From Streptomyces sp. HM190 (GTDB lineage Bacteria > Actinomycetota > Actinomycetes > Streptomycetales > Streptomycetaceae), in NCBI RefSeq assembly GCF_009857135.1, contig NZ_CP047318.1, positions 5,580,001-5,644,000 on the forward strand: 64,000 nucleotides of DNA, given 5' to 3'. Under the pieces are notes generated by a model. It made no database searches. It was not told the origin of the DNA and saw only the letters and a list, made by a program, of their open reading frames with translations. Shown one piece after another: positions 16,396 through 23,883 of this stretch (within the stretch, counting starts at the first letter, position 1; the number at the start of each line of letters is the position of its first letter). A program made the translations under genes and the position numbers.

Positions 16396-17194
16396 CCGGG
16401 ACCAGGAACTCCCCACCGAGCCCCGCCTGCGCGTACTGGTCGCCGACGACAACCCGGTCGTCCGCGCCGGCCTCGCCGCGCTCCTCGGCGCCCACCCGGA
16501 CATCGAGGTGGTGGCCCAGGCGACCAACGGCGAGGAGGCGGTACGCGACGCACGGCTGCACCGCCCCGACGTCGTCCTCCTCGACGTCCGCATGCCCGGC
16601 ACGGACGGCCTCACGGCACTCCCCGAACTGGCCGCGCTGGCACCGGTGATGATGCTGACGTACAGCACGGAACCGGAGGTGGTGGCGGAAGCCGTCCGCC
16701 GCGGCGCGTCCGGCTACCTGGTCCACGGCGACTTCACGGCGGCGGAACTGATGCGGGCGGTAAAGCAGTTGCGGGAGGGCCGCCCGACGGTCTCCGCGTC
16801 CGTCGCCACGACGGTCGCGGATGTCTCAACTTCCCTCGGCGTTTCCTCCAAACCTTCACACGAAAGTCCCGACCAGCCTTCGCAGCTGCAACCGTATGTG
16901 TCACAGTCGTCGGGGATCCGCTCCGCGCACGCGGAGCGATCGGAGGCGCCGCGGCACCGTCGCGCCCCCACCCCGCACGATCCGCCGTCATTCGGCCTGA
17001 GCGCAAGGGAGGTGGAGGTGATGGACCTCATCGCGTCCGGCATGAACAACCGTCAGATCGCCGCCGCCTGCTTCATCAGCGAGAAGACGGTCAAGAACCA
17101 CATCAACCGCATCTTCGCGAAACTGCACACCACGACGCGCAGCGAAGCGATCGCCCACTGGCTCGGCACGGCCCCCGGGGGGTGGACGCGATGA
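16388..17194 (+). CDS. LuxR/NarL-family response regulator
   Basis: A 268-residue regulator paired with the kinase just upstream (8-base overlap). The receiver domain (LRVLVADDNPVVRAGLAALL) has acidic pocket D-D near residues 20-21, phospho-acceptor D66 in VVLLDVRMPG, and the Thr and Lys regions MLTYS and VKQL. A long, variable linker (about residues 137-195, Ser/Pro/Gln-rich) leads to the LuxR HTH: FGLSAREVEVMDLIASGMNN, RQIAAACFISEKTVKNHINR. It probably binds promoters of the Tad locus such as that before flp, 105 bases downstream. The start ATG at 16388 is fixed by the conserved receiver. Confidence 0.92.
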   Translation: MHDRDQELPTEPRLRVLVADDNPVVRAGLAALLGAHPDIEVVAQATNGEEAVRDARLHRPDVVLLDVRMPGTDGLTALPELAALAPVMMLTYSTEPEVVAEAVRRGASGYLVHGDFTAAELMRAVKQLREGRPTVSASVATTVADVSTSLGVSSKPSHESPDQPSQLQPYVSQSSGIRSAHAERSEAPRHRRAPTPHDPPSFGLSAREVEVMDLIASGMNNRQIAAACFISEKTVKNHINRIFAKLHTTTRSEAIAHWLGTAPGGWTR

Positions 17195-17299
17195 CCCCGT
17201 CCATCAGCCCAAGTTGGGCCCCTGGGCCCACCCCCCGTACGGACTCTTTCACGTACGGTGATCCGATAGACGTCCCCGTCGCGCGGGAGGGCAACCGCC

Positions 17300-17509
17300 A
17301 TGAGCATCAAGCACCGCTTCACCACATGGAAAACCACGGTCACGTCCCGCATGCGAGGCAAGAACCGCGACGCGGGCGCGGGCTTCGTGGAGTACGCCGG
17401 CATCATGATCATCGTCGCGGGGATCTTCGTGATGATCGACGGGTTGGGGCTGGACGGGTTGATCTCGGGGGCGATCCTCTCGGCCGTGACCAACGTCATC
17501 GGCGGCTGA
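17300..17509 (+). CDS. flp: Flp-type major pilin
   Basis: A 69-residue prepilin. A basic leader (MSIKHRFTTWKTTVTSRMRGKNRDAG) is followed by the mature hydrophobic helix beginning AGFVEYAGIMIIVAGIFVMI. Cleavage after G26 places Glu at +5 (E31), and the EY pair is the hallmark of Flp pilins. The short tail (DGLISGAILSAVTNVIGG) is usual. This would be the main subunit of the pilus built by the upstream CpaF/TadB/TadC machine. GGGAGGG lies before the ATG. The separate 105-bp upstream gap suggests its own promoter. No dedicated prepilin peptidase gene is in the window. Confidence 0.92.
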   Translation: MSIKHRFTTWKTTVTSRMRGKNRDAGAGFVEYAGIMIIVAGIFVMIDGLGLDGLISGAILSAVTNVIGG

Positions 17510-18123
17510 GCGGCTGGCGGTCCCGGTTCGACGACCGAGGGTCGACCCTTCCCATCTACATCTGGCTGACGGCGATTCTGCTCTTCGTCGCGTTGGCCTT
17601 CTTCGTGTTCGCACAAGCCGCGTCCGCCCGCAGTGGCGCTCAGTCCGCGGCGGACGCTGCGGCGTTGGCGGCAGCACAGCAGGCGCGTGAAGATCTGCTG
17701 CTGGACCTCGGGGGTGCCATCGAAGCGGGTGACGACGCCTGGTTGGACTGGCTCGATCCTCCCGGTGGCCTGCCTGCTGACGGCGCGACGGCCGCCGCCC
17801 AGGAACTGGCCGCCGCCAACGACTCGACGGTACTGGGCGGAGCCCAACCCACTGAGGTGGGTGGCTTCCCGGGCTTCCAGGTCGAGGTCCGGACGAACTA
17901 CACCGTCGGCGACTCGATCATCCCGGGCACCGAGAGCCTGCCGGCCACGGCCCAGGCGACCGCGGTCGTCCAACCCCGCTGCGATGTCGGCCTGGACGCT
18001 GAACCCGCGAAGCCGGTGACCTTGGACTGTGACGGTGAGCCGGTAGACATCGACCCCGACAATTTTGATCCGGACGACCTTCCCGACCCGTCCGTGATGT
18101 TCTCTGTGCGTCTGGCCGAGTGA
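17506..18123 (+). CDS. TadG/TadE-like pseudopilin (probable CTG start)
   Basis: About 205 residues. WRSRFDDRGSTLPIYIWLTA begins a single N-terminal helix (ILLFVALAFFVFAQ) followed by AASARSGAQSAADAAALAAAQQAR, the strongly conserved TadG-like segment, then a secreted domain. There is a cleavage-like RG-S before the helix but no +5 Glu, as often in TadG relatives. No ATG or GTG lies in frame close by. CTG at 17506 overlaps the flp stop (CTGA) and is the best start, making this a coupled non-standard initiation. Another possibility is an unannotated upstream start through the flp region, but codon use argues against it. Confidence 0.8.
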   Translation: MSGWRSRFDDRGSTLPIYIWLTAILLFVALAFFVFAQAASARSGAQSAADAAALAAAQQAREDLLLDLGGAIEAGDDAWLDWLDPPGGLPADGATAAAQELAAANDSTVLGGAQPTEVGGFPGFQVEVRTNYTVGDSIIPGTESLPATAQATAVVQPRCDVGLDAEPAKPVTLDCDGEPVDIDPDNFDPDDLPDPSVMFSVRLAE

Positions 18124-18132
18124 GAGGAAGCT

Positions 18133-18732
18133 GTGTCCATGAAGTTCCGGTACACCACAAGGGGCCGCGCGGCTCTGACCGCGGTGACGATCGCCACCGG
18201 GCTGGTCCTCACGGTGGCCGGCTGCGGCGGGGGAGGGGACGACGACAAGCCGTCGAAGGCGGACTCGTCGGCGAAGCCGTCCAAGGACAGCGAGAACGAG
18301 GCCGGAGAGGAATCCGATGCTCCTGCCGAACCGTCCGTGCTGGCCGAGGTCAAGGCCGGCGGCCTGACGCTCAAGGTCACCTCGGCCGCTCGTGACAGCG
18401 GTGGCTTCGTCACGGTGGAGGGAACCGTGACGAACGGCACCGGCAAGCCGTGGGTCGGTGCGGAGTGGCGGGGTGACGAAAGCGAACTGGTCAAAAACGG
18501 CGGCTCCATCGCGGGCGCCAACCTCGTCGACCCGAACGGGAAGAAGAAGTACCTCGTTCTGCGTGACACCGAAGGGCGGTGTCTGTGCACGAGGTTCACC
18601 GGCGGTGTCCAGACCGGTGCGACCACGGACTGGTTCGCCCAATTCCCCGCACCCCCCCAAGACACCACCTCCGTTGACTTCCAAGTCGGCTCCATGCCCC
18701 CCGCCACCATCGAGCTCTCCGAGGGCGAGTGA
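18133..18732 (+). CDS. Lipoprotein, Tad-locus associated
   Basis: A ~199-residue lipoprotein. The signal peptide ends in a lipobox LTVAGC. A charged Ser/Lys/Glu/Asp linker (DDDKPSKADSSAKPSKDSE) leads to an Ig-like beta domain (VLAEVKAGGLTLKVTSAARD to SVDFQVGSMPPATIEL) with two cysteines in RCLCTRF. The GTG at 18133 has GAGAGG five bases upstream and is preferred to the ATG at 18139. It overlaps the OmpA-like gene by GTGA. It probably sits on the outer face of the membrane and may help anchor or protect the pilus; that role is inferred only from location. Confidence 0.85.
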   Translation: MSMKFRYTTRGRAALTAVTIATGLVLTVAGCGGGGDDDKPSKADSSAKPSKDSENEAGEESDAPAEPSVLAEVKAGGLTLKVTSAARDSGGFVTVEGTVTNGTGKPWVGAEWRGDESELVKNGGSIAGANLVDPNGKKKYLVLRDTEGRCLCTRFTGGVQTGATTDWFAQFPAPPQDTTSVDFQVGSMPPATIELSEGE

Positions 18733-19370
18733 CCATGGCCGCTCTCACCCCACGGGTCACCGCCGCCCTCGCGGTCGTGGTCGCGCTCGCCCTCGCCACC
18801 CCGGTGGCCCGCGCCGATGACGACCCCAGTGAGCCCCCGGGCTCCGTCACCACCTCCCCGCCCCCGGAGGTCGACGCGAACAGTCCGGGGCTGAAGCTGG
18901 CCGCGGGGGCGACGCTCGCGCCCGCCAAGGTGCTGGACATCAAGTCGGTCGTGGAGGACCTCGGCGGCGAGGAGCGCCGCGAGGACACCAACGAGAACGT
19001 GACCTTCGCGCTCCAGGCGGAGGTCCTCTTCCCGAAGGACAGCGCGAAACTGAACCCGCAGGCCCGCTCCCGCATCGAGGCGATCGCGGCGGAGATCAAG
19101 GCGCAGAGCGCCACCAAGGTCCGCGTGTTCGGCTTCACCGACGACCTGGGCTCGTACGCCCACGGCCTGACCCTCTCCAAGAAGCGCGCGGAGGCCGTCC
19201 ACGACATCCTGGCCGGCGACCTCGACGGTGACGTCACCTTCGAGGTGCGCGGCTACAGCGAGGACTACCCCATCGCCGACAACTCCTCGGAGGAGGGCCG
19301 CAAGAAGAACCGCCGCGTGGAGGTCTCCTTCCCGAGGACCGCGTCGGGTACCGGCGGCGAACAGAGCTGA
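18729..19370 (+). CDS. Secreted OmpA-family (peptidoglycan-binding) protein
   Basis: A 213-residue protein with a signal peptide (LAVVVALALATPVARADD). Its C-terminal OmpA-like domain, about residues 90-205, begins NVTFALQAEVLFPKDSAKLN and includes KVRVFGFTDDLGSYAHGLTLSKKRAEAV and EGRKKNRRVEVSF. OmpA domains bind the diaminopimelate of peptidoglycan, so in this Gram-positive it may tether the pilus base to the wall. The start GTG overlaps the lipoprotein stop (GTGA); ATG at 18735 is an alternative. It is the last gene of the Tad block. Confidence 0.88.
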   Translation: MTMAALTPRVTAALAVVVALALATPVARADDDPSEPPGSVTTSPPPEVDANSPGLKLAAGATLAPAKVLDIKSVVEDLGGEERREDTNENVTFALQAEVLFPKDSAKLNPQARSRIEAIAAEIKAQSATKVRVFGFTDDLGSYAHGLTLSKKRAEAVHDILAGDLDGDVTFEVRGYSEDYPIADNSSEEGRKKNRRVEVSFPRTASGTGGEQS

Positions 19371-19404
19371 CCGGCGATCGGCTGGGACAAGACGGCACGG
19401 TCGC

Positions 19405-19818
19405 TCAGGCACCCACGACACGGACCCTGTCGCCACACAGCTTGTTCATGTCGTCCGCGTTTGATGTGACGATGATGCGGGGCCCGGCGTAGCCCAGAGC
19501 CGTGGCGGCGACGGAGTCGATCGCGTGCTTGTGCCCGTGGAGGTTCGCGTTCCGGAGCAGGTCGATGGCGCGCCAGGTGATCGCATCACTGACAGGCAAC
19601 ACCTCCAGGCGGGACGTGTGCCAGCGGAGGCGGTCCATGCGCACTTCGGCGTGCCATGCCTCGATCAACGTGAGGTTGCTCAGGGCTACCGGGGTGTCCT
19701 TGGCCTGGGCCGTACGGATCAGCCCGGTGACCCGCGGATCGTTGGCCATGAACTTGCTCAGCCCCTCGCTGTCGAGGAGCAGGACACCGTGACTCAACCG
19801 GCCTTGCGATCGGGCCAT
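19405..19818 (-). CDS. vapC: PIN-domain toxin, VapC type
   Basis: A 137-residue PIN ribonuclease. The acidic residues that hold the metal ion are visible: D16 in GVLLLDSEGL, E53 in LTLIEAWHAE, D101 in KHAIDSVAA, and D122/D123 in VTSNADDMNKL. VapC toxins cut specific RNAs and are neutralised by a cognate antitoxin. The gene overlaps the upstream antitoxin gene by 25 bases, the usual toxin-antitoxin layout. The catalytic set is complete, so it should be active. The position just after the Tad block may mark an insertion point. Confidence 0.88.
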   Translation of the reverse strand: MARSQGRLSHGVLLLDSEGLSKFMANDPRVTGLIRTAQAKDTPVALSNLTLIEAWHAEVRMDRLRWHTSRLEVLPVSDAITWRAIDLLRNANLHGHKHAIDSVAATALGYAGPRIIVTSNADDMNKLCGDRVRVVGA

Positions 19819-20129
19819 GCCGCGCCCTCGTCCCCCTCGGTCGCCTCAGCCCGACGCTCGTCGGCTGCCAGGGCCTCCGCCTCCTGGAAGATCTCCGCAG
19901 CCCAGTCCAGGACCTCGGGGGAAGGGCGGCCGATCTCGTCCTCCTTGGCCTGGAGGAGTTCCTCCAGCAGATCGCGCTGAATCTGCCGCTCCACGGCCGC
20001 GCTCACATAGGCGGAGAAGCCGCGCGCACCCACGCGGGCCTTGACTGCCGCGACGCGCCCTGCGGGCATGGACACGCTGACCTTCTGCGCATGCCCCTCA
20101 TCCTTGCGGTACTGCTCCGGAGTCTCCAT
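19794..20129 (-). CDS. VapB-like antitoxin (ribbon-helix-helix type)
   Basis: A 111-residue protein. The N-terminal part, AQKVSVSMPAGRVAAVKARV then GARGFSAYVSAAVERQIQRD, has the beta-strand plus two-helix pattern of ribbon-helix-helix antitoxins. The acidic C-terminal half (EEIL-like LLEELLQAKEDEIGRPSPEV onward) would wrap the toxin. The gene precedes and overlaps the PIN toxin gene. Such pairs usually autoregulate from the antitoxin promoter; the ~12-bp space before the GntR-like frame leaves room only if that promoter lies inside the upstream frame. Confidence 0.8.
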   Translation of the reverse strand: METPEQYRKDEGHAQKVSVSMPAGRVAAVKARVGARGFSAYVSAAVERQIQRDLLEELLQAKEDEIGRPSPEVLDWAAEIFQEAEALAADERRAEATEGDEGAAWPDRKAG

Positions 20130-20141
20130 GACGCCAGGCCA

Positions 20142-20507
20142 TCAGTGTGGTGTCAAACGAAGTAGCAAACCGCTCGGAACCGTGATGAGGTTCTTCTGCT
20201 CCGGAGTGGGGTCCGGCTTCGGCTCCGGCGGATACGCCACGAAGGCGCCCTTGGCGGGCACGGTGACGACAAGGCCGCGTTCACGCAGTTCGCGGGTCGT
20301 GCGGCGGGCTGTCGGGTGCGCGACCCCGTATTCCGCGGCGAGATCACGCTCACCGGGCAGGCGAGCGCAGGGCCGCAGGTCACCTCTGCTGATGTGCCGG
20401 CAACGCCGGACCCTCCACCCCGCGACGCCATATCCGTGCGGCCGGCCCTTCCCCGCGTCATGCTCGTCCCAGGTCGACACCCGAGAAGCGTGAGGGAATC
20501 CATACAT
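20142..20507 (-). pseudogene. GntR-family winged-helix gene, apparently decayed at its 5' end
   Basis: The GntR core is clear: RLPGERDLAAEYGVAHPTAR then RTTRELRERGLVVTVPAKGAF. Upstream, where a GntR domain normally reads roughly VADxLRxxIxxGxLxPG, this frame gives RVRRCRHISRGDLRPCA, preceded by a His/Arg-rich stretch of poor codon use. No effector domain follows; a short Pro-rich tail ends the frame. It may be a frameshifted or truncated regulator, or a short intact GntR protein of the kind seen in Streptomyces. The predicted start also overlaps the start of the divergent DHFR-like gene by two bases, which argues for decay. Confidence 0.5.
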
Positions 20508-21072
20508 GCGAAAGATCGTCCTGATGATGTCCGTGTCCCTCGACGGCTACATGGAGGGCCCGAACCGGGAATTGGACTGGCATCTCGTCGACGAGGAGCT
20601 GCACACCCACTTCAACGACGTCCTCAGGGACATGGGTGCCTTCCTGGACGGCCGGGTCTCCTACGAGCTGATGGCCGACTACTGGCCGACCGCCGACCGG
20701 GACCCCGACGCGCCCGCCCCCGTCGCGGACTTCGCCCGGATCTGGCGGGAGAAGCCGAAGCTCGTGTTCTCGCGGACGCTGCACCGTGCCGAGTGGCACA
20801 CCACGATCGTCCGGGACGTCGTCGTGGACGACATCATGGCGTTGAAGGCGCAGGAGGGCGGCGACCTCGCCCTCGGCGGCGCCACCCTCGCCGCCGAGTT
20901 CATGCGGCACGACCTGATCGACGAGTACTGGCTCTACGTCCACCCGGTCATCCTCGGCCGGGGCAGGCCGCTGTTCTCCCAGGCGGAGGAGATGCCGAAG
21001 ACCGACCTGCGCCTGATCGAGACCCGCACCTTCGGCAACGGAGTCGTCCTGCTCCGCCACGCAAGGAACTAA
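20506..21072 (+). CDS. Dihydrofolate reductase-family (RibD C-terminal) protein
   Basis: A 188-residue single-domain protein of the RibD C-terminal/DHFR-like fold common in actinomycetes. It opens with MRKIVLMMSVSLDGYMEGPN, the strand and loop that bind NADPH in DHFR relatives. It continues with the glycine motifs GAFLDGRVSYELM and DLALGGATLAAEFMRHDLID and the late EYWLYVHPVILGRGRPLF. The substrate is unknown; members are rarely true folate enzymes. ATG at 20506 follows GAGGGAA. It ends convergently with the AI-2E-family gene, the two stops overlapping by a few bases. Confidence 0.88.
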   Translation: MRKIVLMMSVSLDGYMEGPNRELDWHLVDEELHTHFNDVLRDMGAFLDGRVSYELMADYWPTADRDPDAPAPVADFARIWREKPKLVFSRTLHRAEWHTTIVRDVVVDDIMALKAQEGGDLALGGATLAAEFMRHDLIDEYWLYVHPVILGRGRPLFSQAEEMPKTDLRLIETRTFGNGVVLLRHARN

Positions 21073-22559
21073 CCCGCGCTCCCGCCCGACCGCTCCCCGT
21101 CGTCCACGAGTGCCTCCTGGTCGTGCGGCTCCTCGTCCCCGTACGGCCTGCCCTGCGAGAACGCCCGCAGTGACCCCACCACCGTGTTGGTGACGGCGAC
21201 CAGCGGCACCGCGACCACCGCGCCGCCGATGCCCGCGATCATCCCGCCCGCGGCGACCGCGAGGACGACGGCGAGCGGGTGGACGCGTACGGCGCGTCCG
21301 AGGATGAACGGCTGGAGGATGTGGCCCTCGATCTGCTGGACCGCGAGGACCACCACGAGGGTCATCACGGCGGTGAAGACGCCCTGCGTCACCAGCGCCA
21401 CGACCACGGCGAGGGCGCCCGAGACGACCGCGCCGACCAGGGGGATGAAGGCGAACAGGAAGATGAACACGGCGAGCGGGACGGCCATCGGCACGTCGAG
21501 GAAGTAGATGCCGAGGCCGATGAAGATGGCGTCGATCAGGGCCACTATCACCGTGCCGCGCACATACGCGGTCAATGTCCGCCAGGCGCGCGGCCCGGCC
21601 GCGGAGACTCCGGGGCGGGCCGCCGCCGGCACCAGCTTCAGCGACCACTGCCAGATCCGCCTGCCGTCGTAGAGCAGGAACAGCGTGGAGAAGATCGTCA
21701 GGAGGATGCCGGTGAGTGCCTCGACGATGACGGTCACGCCCTCCAGGCCCGCCGAGGTGATCGTGTCCGTGTTGTCGCTGATGGCGTCGCGGAGGTTCTG
21801 GGCGATGTCGTTGATCTGGTTCTCGGTGACATGGAACGGGCTGTCGAGCAGCCAGCGCCGCAACTCGTCGATGCCGTCCTGCACCTGGTCGGAGAGGTCG
21901 TCGATGTTCTCCACGACCTGCCAGGTGACGAACCAGCCGATGAGCCCCATGATGACGAAACCGAGGGCGGCGGTCAGGGCCGTGGCGAGGCCGCGCGGTA
22001 CGCGGTGCCGGGTCAGCCGGGCCACCGTCGGCTGGAGCAGCGCCGTGATGAGCAGCGCGCTGGTGAAGGACAGCACCAGGAGCTGGACGGAGCTGATGAT
22101 CCGCATCAGCACCCAGACGGTGCCCGCCAGGACGAGCAGCCGCCACCCGGCCTCGGCCGCGACCCGCATGCCCCACGGCACCGCGGACGCGGGGTCGGGG
22201 CGCGTGCGCAGCACTGCGGTGGGCGCGTCGGCCGGACCGCCGCCGGGGGAACCCCCCGATCCCGCCGCAGATTTCTGGAGGGCGTCGCCTCCGGACGGAC
22301 GGGAGGAACCCTCGGTGGACCCGGGGCCCGATGCGGCCCCCGCGCCCGAGGAGGCTCCCGAGTCCGATGAGAAGCCGGAGCCCGCTGCCGACCCCGAAGC
22401 CCTAGACGACCCGAAGGACCCGGCAGGACCGACAGGCCCGGAAGACCCCGAGGACACGGACTCGGACTCGATCTCCGCGCGGCGGCGCTCCAACCGCTCG
22501 CCCCACCTGCTCAGGCCGGAGCCCATCCGGCCGAGCCACCCTGGCACCCGCGACTTCAT
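21069..22559 (-). CDS. AI-2E family transporter-like membrane protein
   Basis: About 496 residues. The first ~130 are Ser/Gly/Ala/Pro-rich and probably disordered in the cytoplasm. The rest is the eight-helix AI-2E/PerM-like domain: AGWRLLVLAGTVWVLMRIIS, LLVLSFTSALLITALLQPTV, and later FLFAFIPLVGAVVSGALAVV and VRVHPLAVVLAVAAGGMIAG. The family name comes from E. coli TqsA; other members export varied substrates or exchange Na+/H+, so substrate is open. I prefer the ATG at 22559, with GGGGGAAG upstream, over a GTG at 22595 without a ribosome-binding site. Confidence 0.85.
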   Translation of the reverse strand: MKSRVPGWLGRMGSGLSRWGERLERRRAEIESESVSSGSSGPVGPAGSFGSSRASGSAAGSGFSSDSGASSGAGAASGPGSTEGSSRPSGGDALQKSAAGSGGSPGGGPADAPTAVLRTRPDPASAVPWGMRVAAEAGWRLLVLAGTVWVLMRIISSVQLLVLSFTSALLITALLQPTVARLTRHRVPRGLATALTAALGFVIMGLIGWFVTWQVVENIDDLSDQVQDGIDELRRWLLDSPFHVTENQINDIAQNLRDAISDNTDTITSAGLEGVTVIVEALTGILLTIFSTLFLLYDGRRIWQWSLKLVPAAARPGVSAAGPRAWRTLTAYVRGTVIVALIDAIFIGLGIYFLDVPMAVPLAVFIFLFAFIPLVGAVVSGALAVVVALVTQGVFTAVMTLVVVLAVQQIEGHILQPFILGRAVRVHPLAVVLAVAAGGMIAGIGGAVVAVPLVAVTNTVVGSLRAFSQGRPYGDEEPHDQEALVDDGERSGGSAG

Positions 22560-22643
22560 GCGTCCACTTCCCCCGTCGCCCCTGCTGTCCACCACTCGTC
22601 CCGGAGGGCGCGATTCCTCCCCGGGGTTTCGACCGTACAGGGC

Positions 22644-22678
22644 GGAAGCCCCCCACCGAAGAACGGTGGGGGGCTTCC
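22644..22678 (-). terminator. Strong hairpin terminator after the transglycosylase-like gene
   Basis: GGAAGCCCCCCACCG (22644-22658) and CGGTGGGGGGCTTCC (22664-22678) form a perfect 15-bp stem with loop AAGAA. It lies 70 bases past the stop of the reverse-strand transglycosylase-like gene and before the AI-2E-family gene. Confidence 0.85.
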
Positions 22679-22745
22679 GGAGGCCGAGCGGCCGACGAGG
22701 CCCCGCCGACGAAGATCGCGGCTGGTCATCGACGGTGCGGCGGGC

Positions 22746-23438
22746 CTAGTACCAGTTGTTGGCCTGCCAGAAGGACCACGCTTCGCAGGGGCTGCCGTAG
22801 CGCGATTCCATGTAGTTGAGACCCCACTTGATCTGGGTGGCCGGGTTGGTCTGCCAGTCCGAACCGGCGGACGACATCTTGGAACCGGGGAGGGCCTGGA
22901 AGAGACCGTAGGCACCCGAGGAGGGGTTCACGGCCTTGTAGTTCCAGCTGGACTCGTGGTTCACGATGTTGCTGAAGCAGGTCCACTGGTCGCTCGCCAC
23001 GACTGCCTTCGCCATCGCCTGGATCTCGGCGATGGAGTAGGAGCTCTGCGCCGGGGTGCTGCCGAGGGAGCTGGCCGCCTGGGCCTTCGTCTCGGCTTCT
23101 TCCTTCGCCTTGCGCTCCTGCTCGGCCTTCTCCGCCTGCTTCTGCTTCGCGATCGCGTCCTCGGCCGCCTTCTTGCGGGCGGTCTCCTCGGCGTCCTTGC
23201 GGGCGGTCGCGTCGGCGGCGATGGCCTGGGCGTCGGCCTGTGCAGTCAGGGATGCGGTCTGGACCTGGGCCTGCTGGCCTACGGGTATGTCAGCGAGCAA
23301 CGTGGTGTCGTTCGCGACCGCCTCGGCGTCGTCCGTGGTCTGGGCGGTGCTGCCCGAGGCAACTCCGACGACACTTCCGACTGCGGTGACCGCGGTGGCC
23401 GAGGCCACTGCGAATCCCCGGACCGAAATCCGGCTCAC
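22746..23438 (-). CDS. Secreted lytic transglycosylase-like (SLT) protein
   Basis: About 230 residues. A signal peptide (GFAVASATAVTAVGSVVGVA) precedes a long Ala/Lys/Glu/Gln-rich coiled coil (about residues 60-130: ARKDAEETARKKAAEDAIAK and so on). The C-terminal domain is a small transglycosylase fold: FSNIVNHESSWNYKAVNPSS with the likely catalytic Glu in NHESSW, then GAYGLFQALPGSKMSSAG and QIKWGLNYMESRYGSPCEAW. Such proteins cleave peptidoglycan and are linked to growth and spore germination. GTG at 23438 has GAAGGA six bases upstream; the in-frame ATG at 23456 is the alternative. The ~440-bp space upstream holds two good palindromes. Confidence 0.88.
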   Translation of the reverse strand: MSRISVRGFAVASATAVTAVGSVVGVASGSTAQTTDDAEAVANDTTLLADIPVGQQAQVQTASLTAQADAQAIAADATARKDAEETARKKAAEDAIAKQKQAEKAEQERKAKEEAETKAQAASSLGSTPAQSSYSIAEIQAMAKAVVASDQWTCFSNIVNHESSWNYKAVNPSSGAYGLFQALPGSKMSSAGSDWQTNPATQIKWGLNYMESRYGSPCEAWSFWQANNWY

Positions 23439-23719
23439 ACGGTTTCCTTCCAGCATCGCCCACCTCGGTGACCCTGGCGGACGCAATCGTGCCCCTGACG
23501 CTGGCCTCCCAACTGCGGGGTCACGGAGGCGCGGGCCCGGTGGGCAACTCCCTTGCGGGGAGCGCCGCGTGGTGCTCGGGCGGCATACGACGACGCTATG
23601 GAGTTGACCGTGGTGTTGCCGTGGTTCCGTACCGCTGGGGGTACGGCTGTGTCGTATGCGGGGCCTGACAGAAGTGAGACTTTGCCGTAACCCGGCGCCG
23701 CAAGGCAATTCGTAGATGC

Positions 23720-23735
23720 GTGTGAAAGCTCACAC
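23720..23735. promoter_or_regulatory. 16-bp perfect palindrome, Crp-like
   Basis: GTGTGAAAGCTCACAC is a perfect inverted repeat (GTGTGA, AAGC, TCACAC). It lies 282-297 bases upstream of the reverse-strand transglycosylase-like gene. It resembles TGTGA-N-TCACA Crp sites but with 4 rather than 6 central bases. Crp controls peptidoglycan hydrolase genes in Streptomyces, which makes the match suggestive only. Confidence 0.4.
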
Positions 23736-23843
23736 CTGGTTCGGCCCCGGGGATTCCCGGAAACCCTCACATGCCGAGGCGCCGCCCGGCTAGGCTCATC
23801 GCCTTTGCCGGACGGCGCCAAGAGGTCCATCGGTGACCGGAGT

Positions 23844-23859
23844 TGACCAAAAATGGTCA
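23844..23859. promoter_or_regulatory. 16-bp palindrome TGACCA-AAAA-TGGTCA
   Basis: A perfect 6-bp inverted repeat around AAAA, strikingly AT-rich for this genome. It sits between the phoH stop (23884) and the transglycosylase-like gene, both read leftward, so it is either an operator for the latter or part of the phoH 3' region. No known regulator is assigned. Confidence 0.45.
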
Positions 23860-23883
23860 GATCGTCCGGAACCGGCAGAACCG

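Larger units (their letters stand above)
23439..23883. other. 445-bp non-coding leader and promoter region
   Basis: No convincing gene lies between the transglycosylase-like gene and phoH. The region holds the two palindromes listed and a long GC-rich stretch (23470-23700) that would form a structured 5' UTR if transcription starts near the palindromes. I looked for the conserved blocks of the c-di-AMP (ydaO) riboswitch, known upstream of similar genes, and could not find them convincingly. Confidence 0.5.

Noticed and set aside
17191..17505. Upstream extension of the TadG-like frame beginning at an ATGA shared with the response regulator stop
   Set aside because: It would run out of frame through the whole flp gene with a His/Arg-rich translation; CTG at 17506 is simpler.
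23439..23720. c-di-AMP (ydaO) riboswitch before the transglycosylase-like gene
   Set aside because: Such switches precede similar genes in Streptomyces, but I could not find the conserved blocks; only a weak GTCACCGAGGTGGGCG resemblance near the 3' end.
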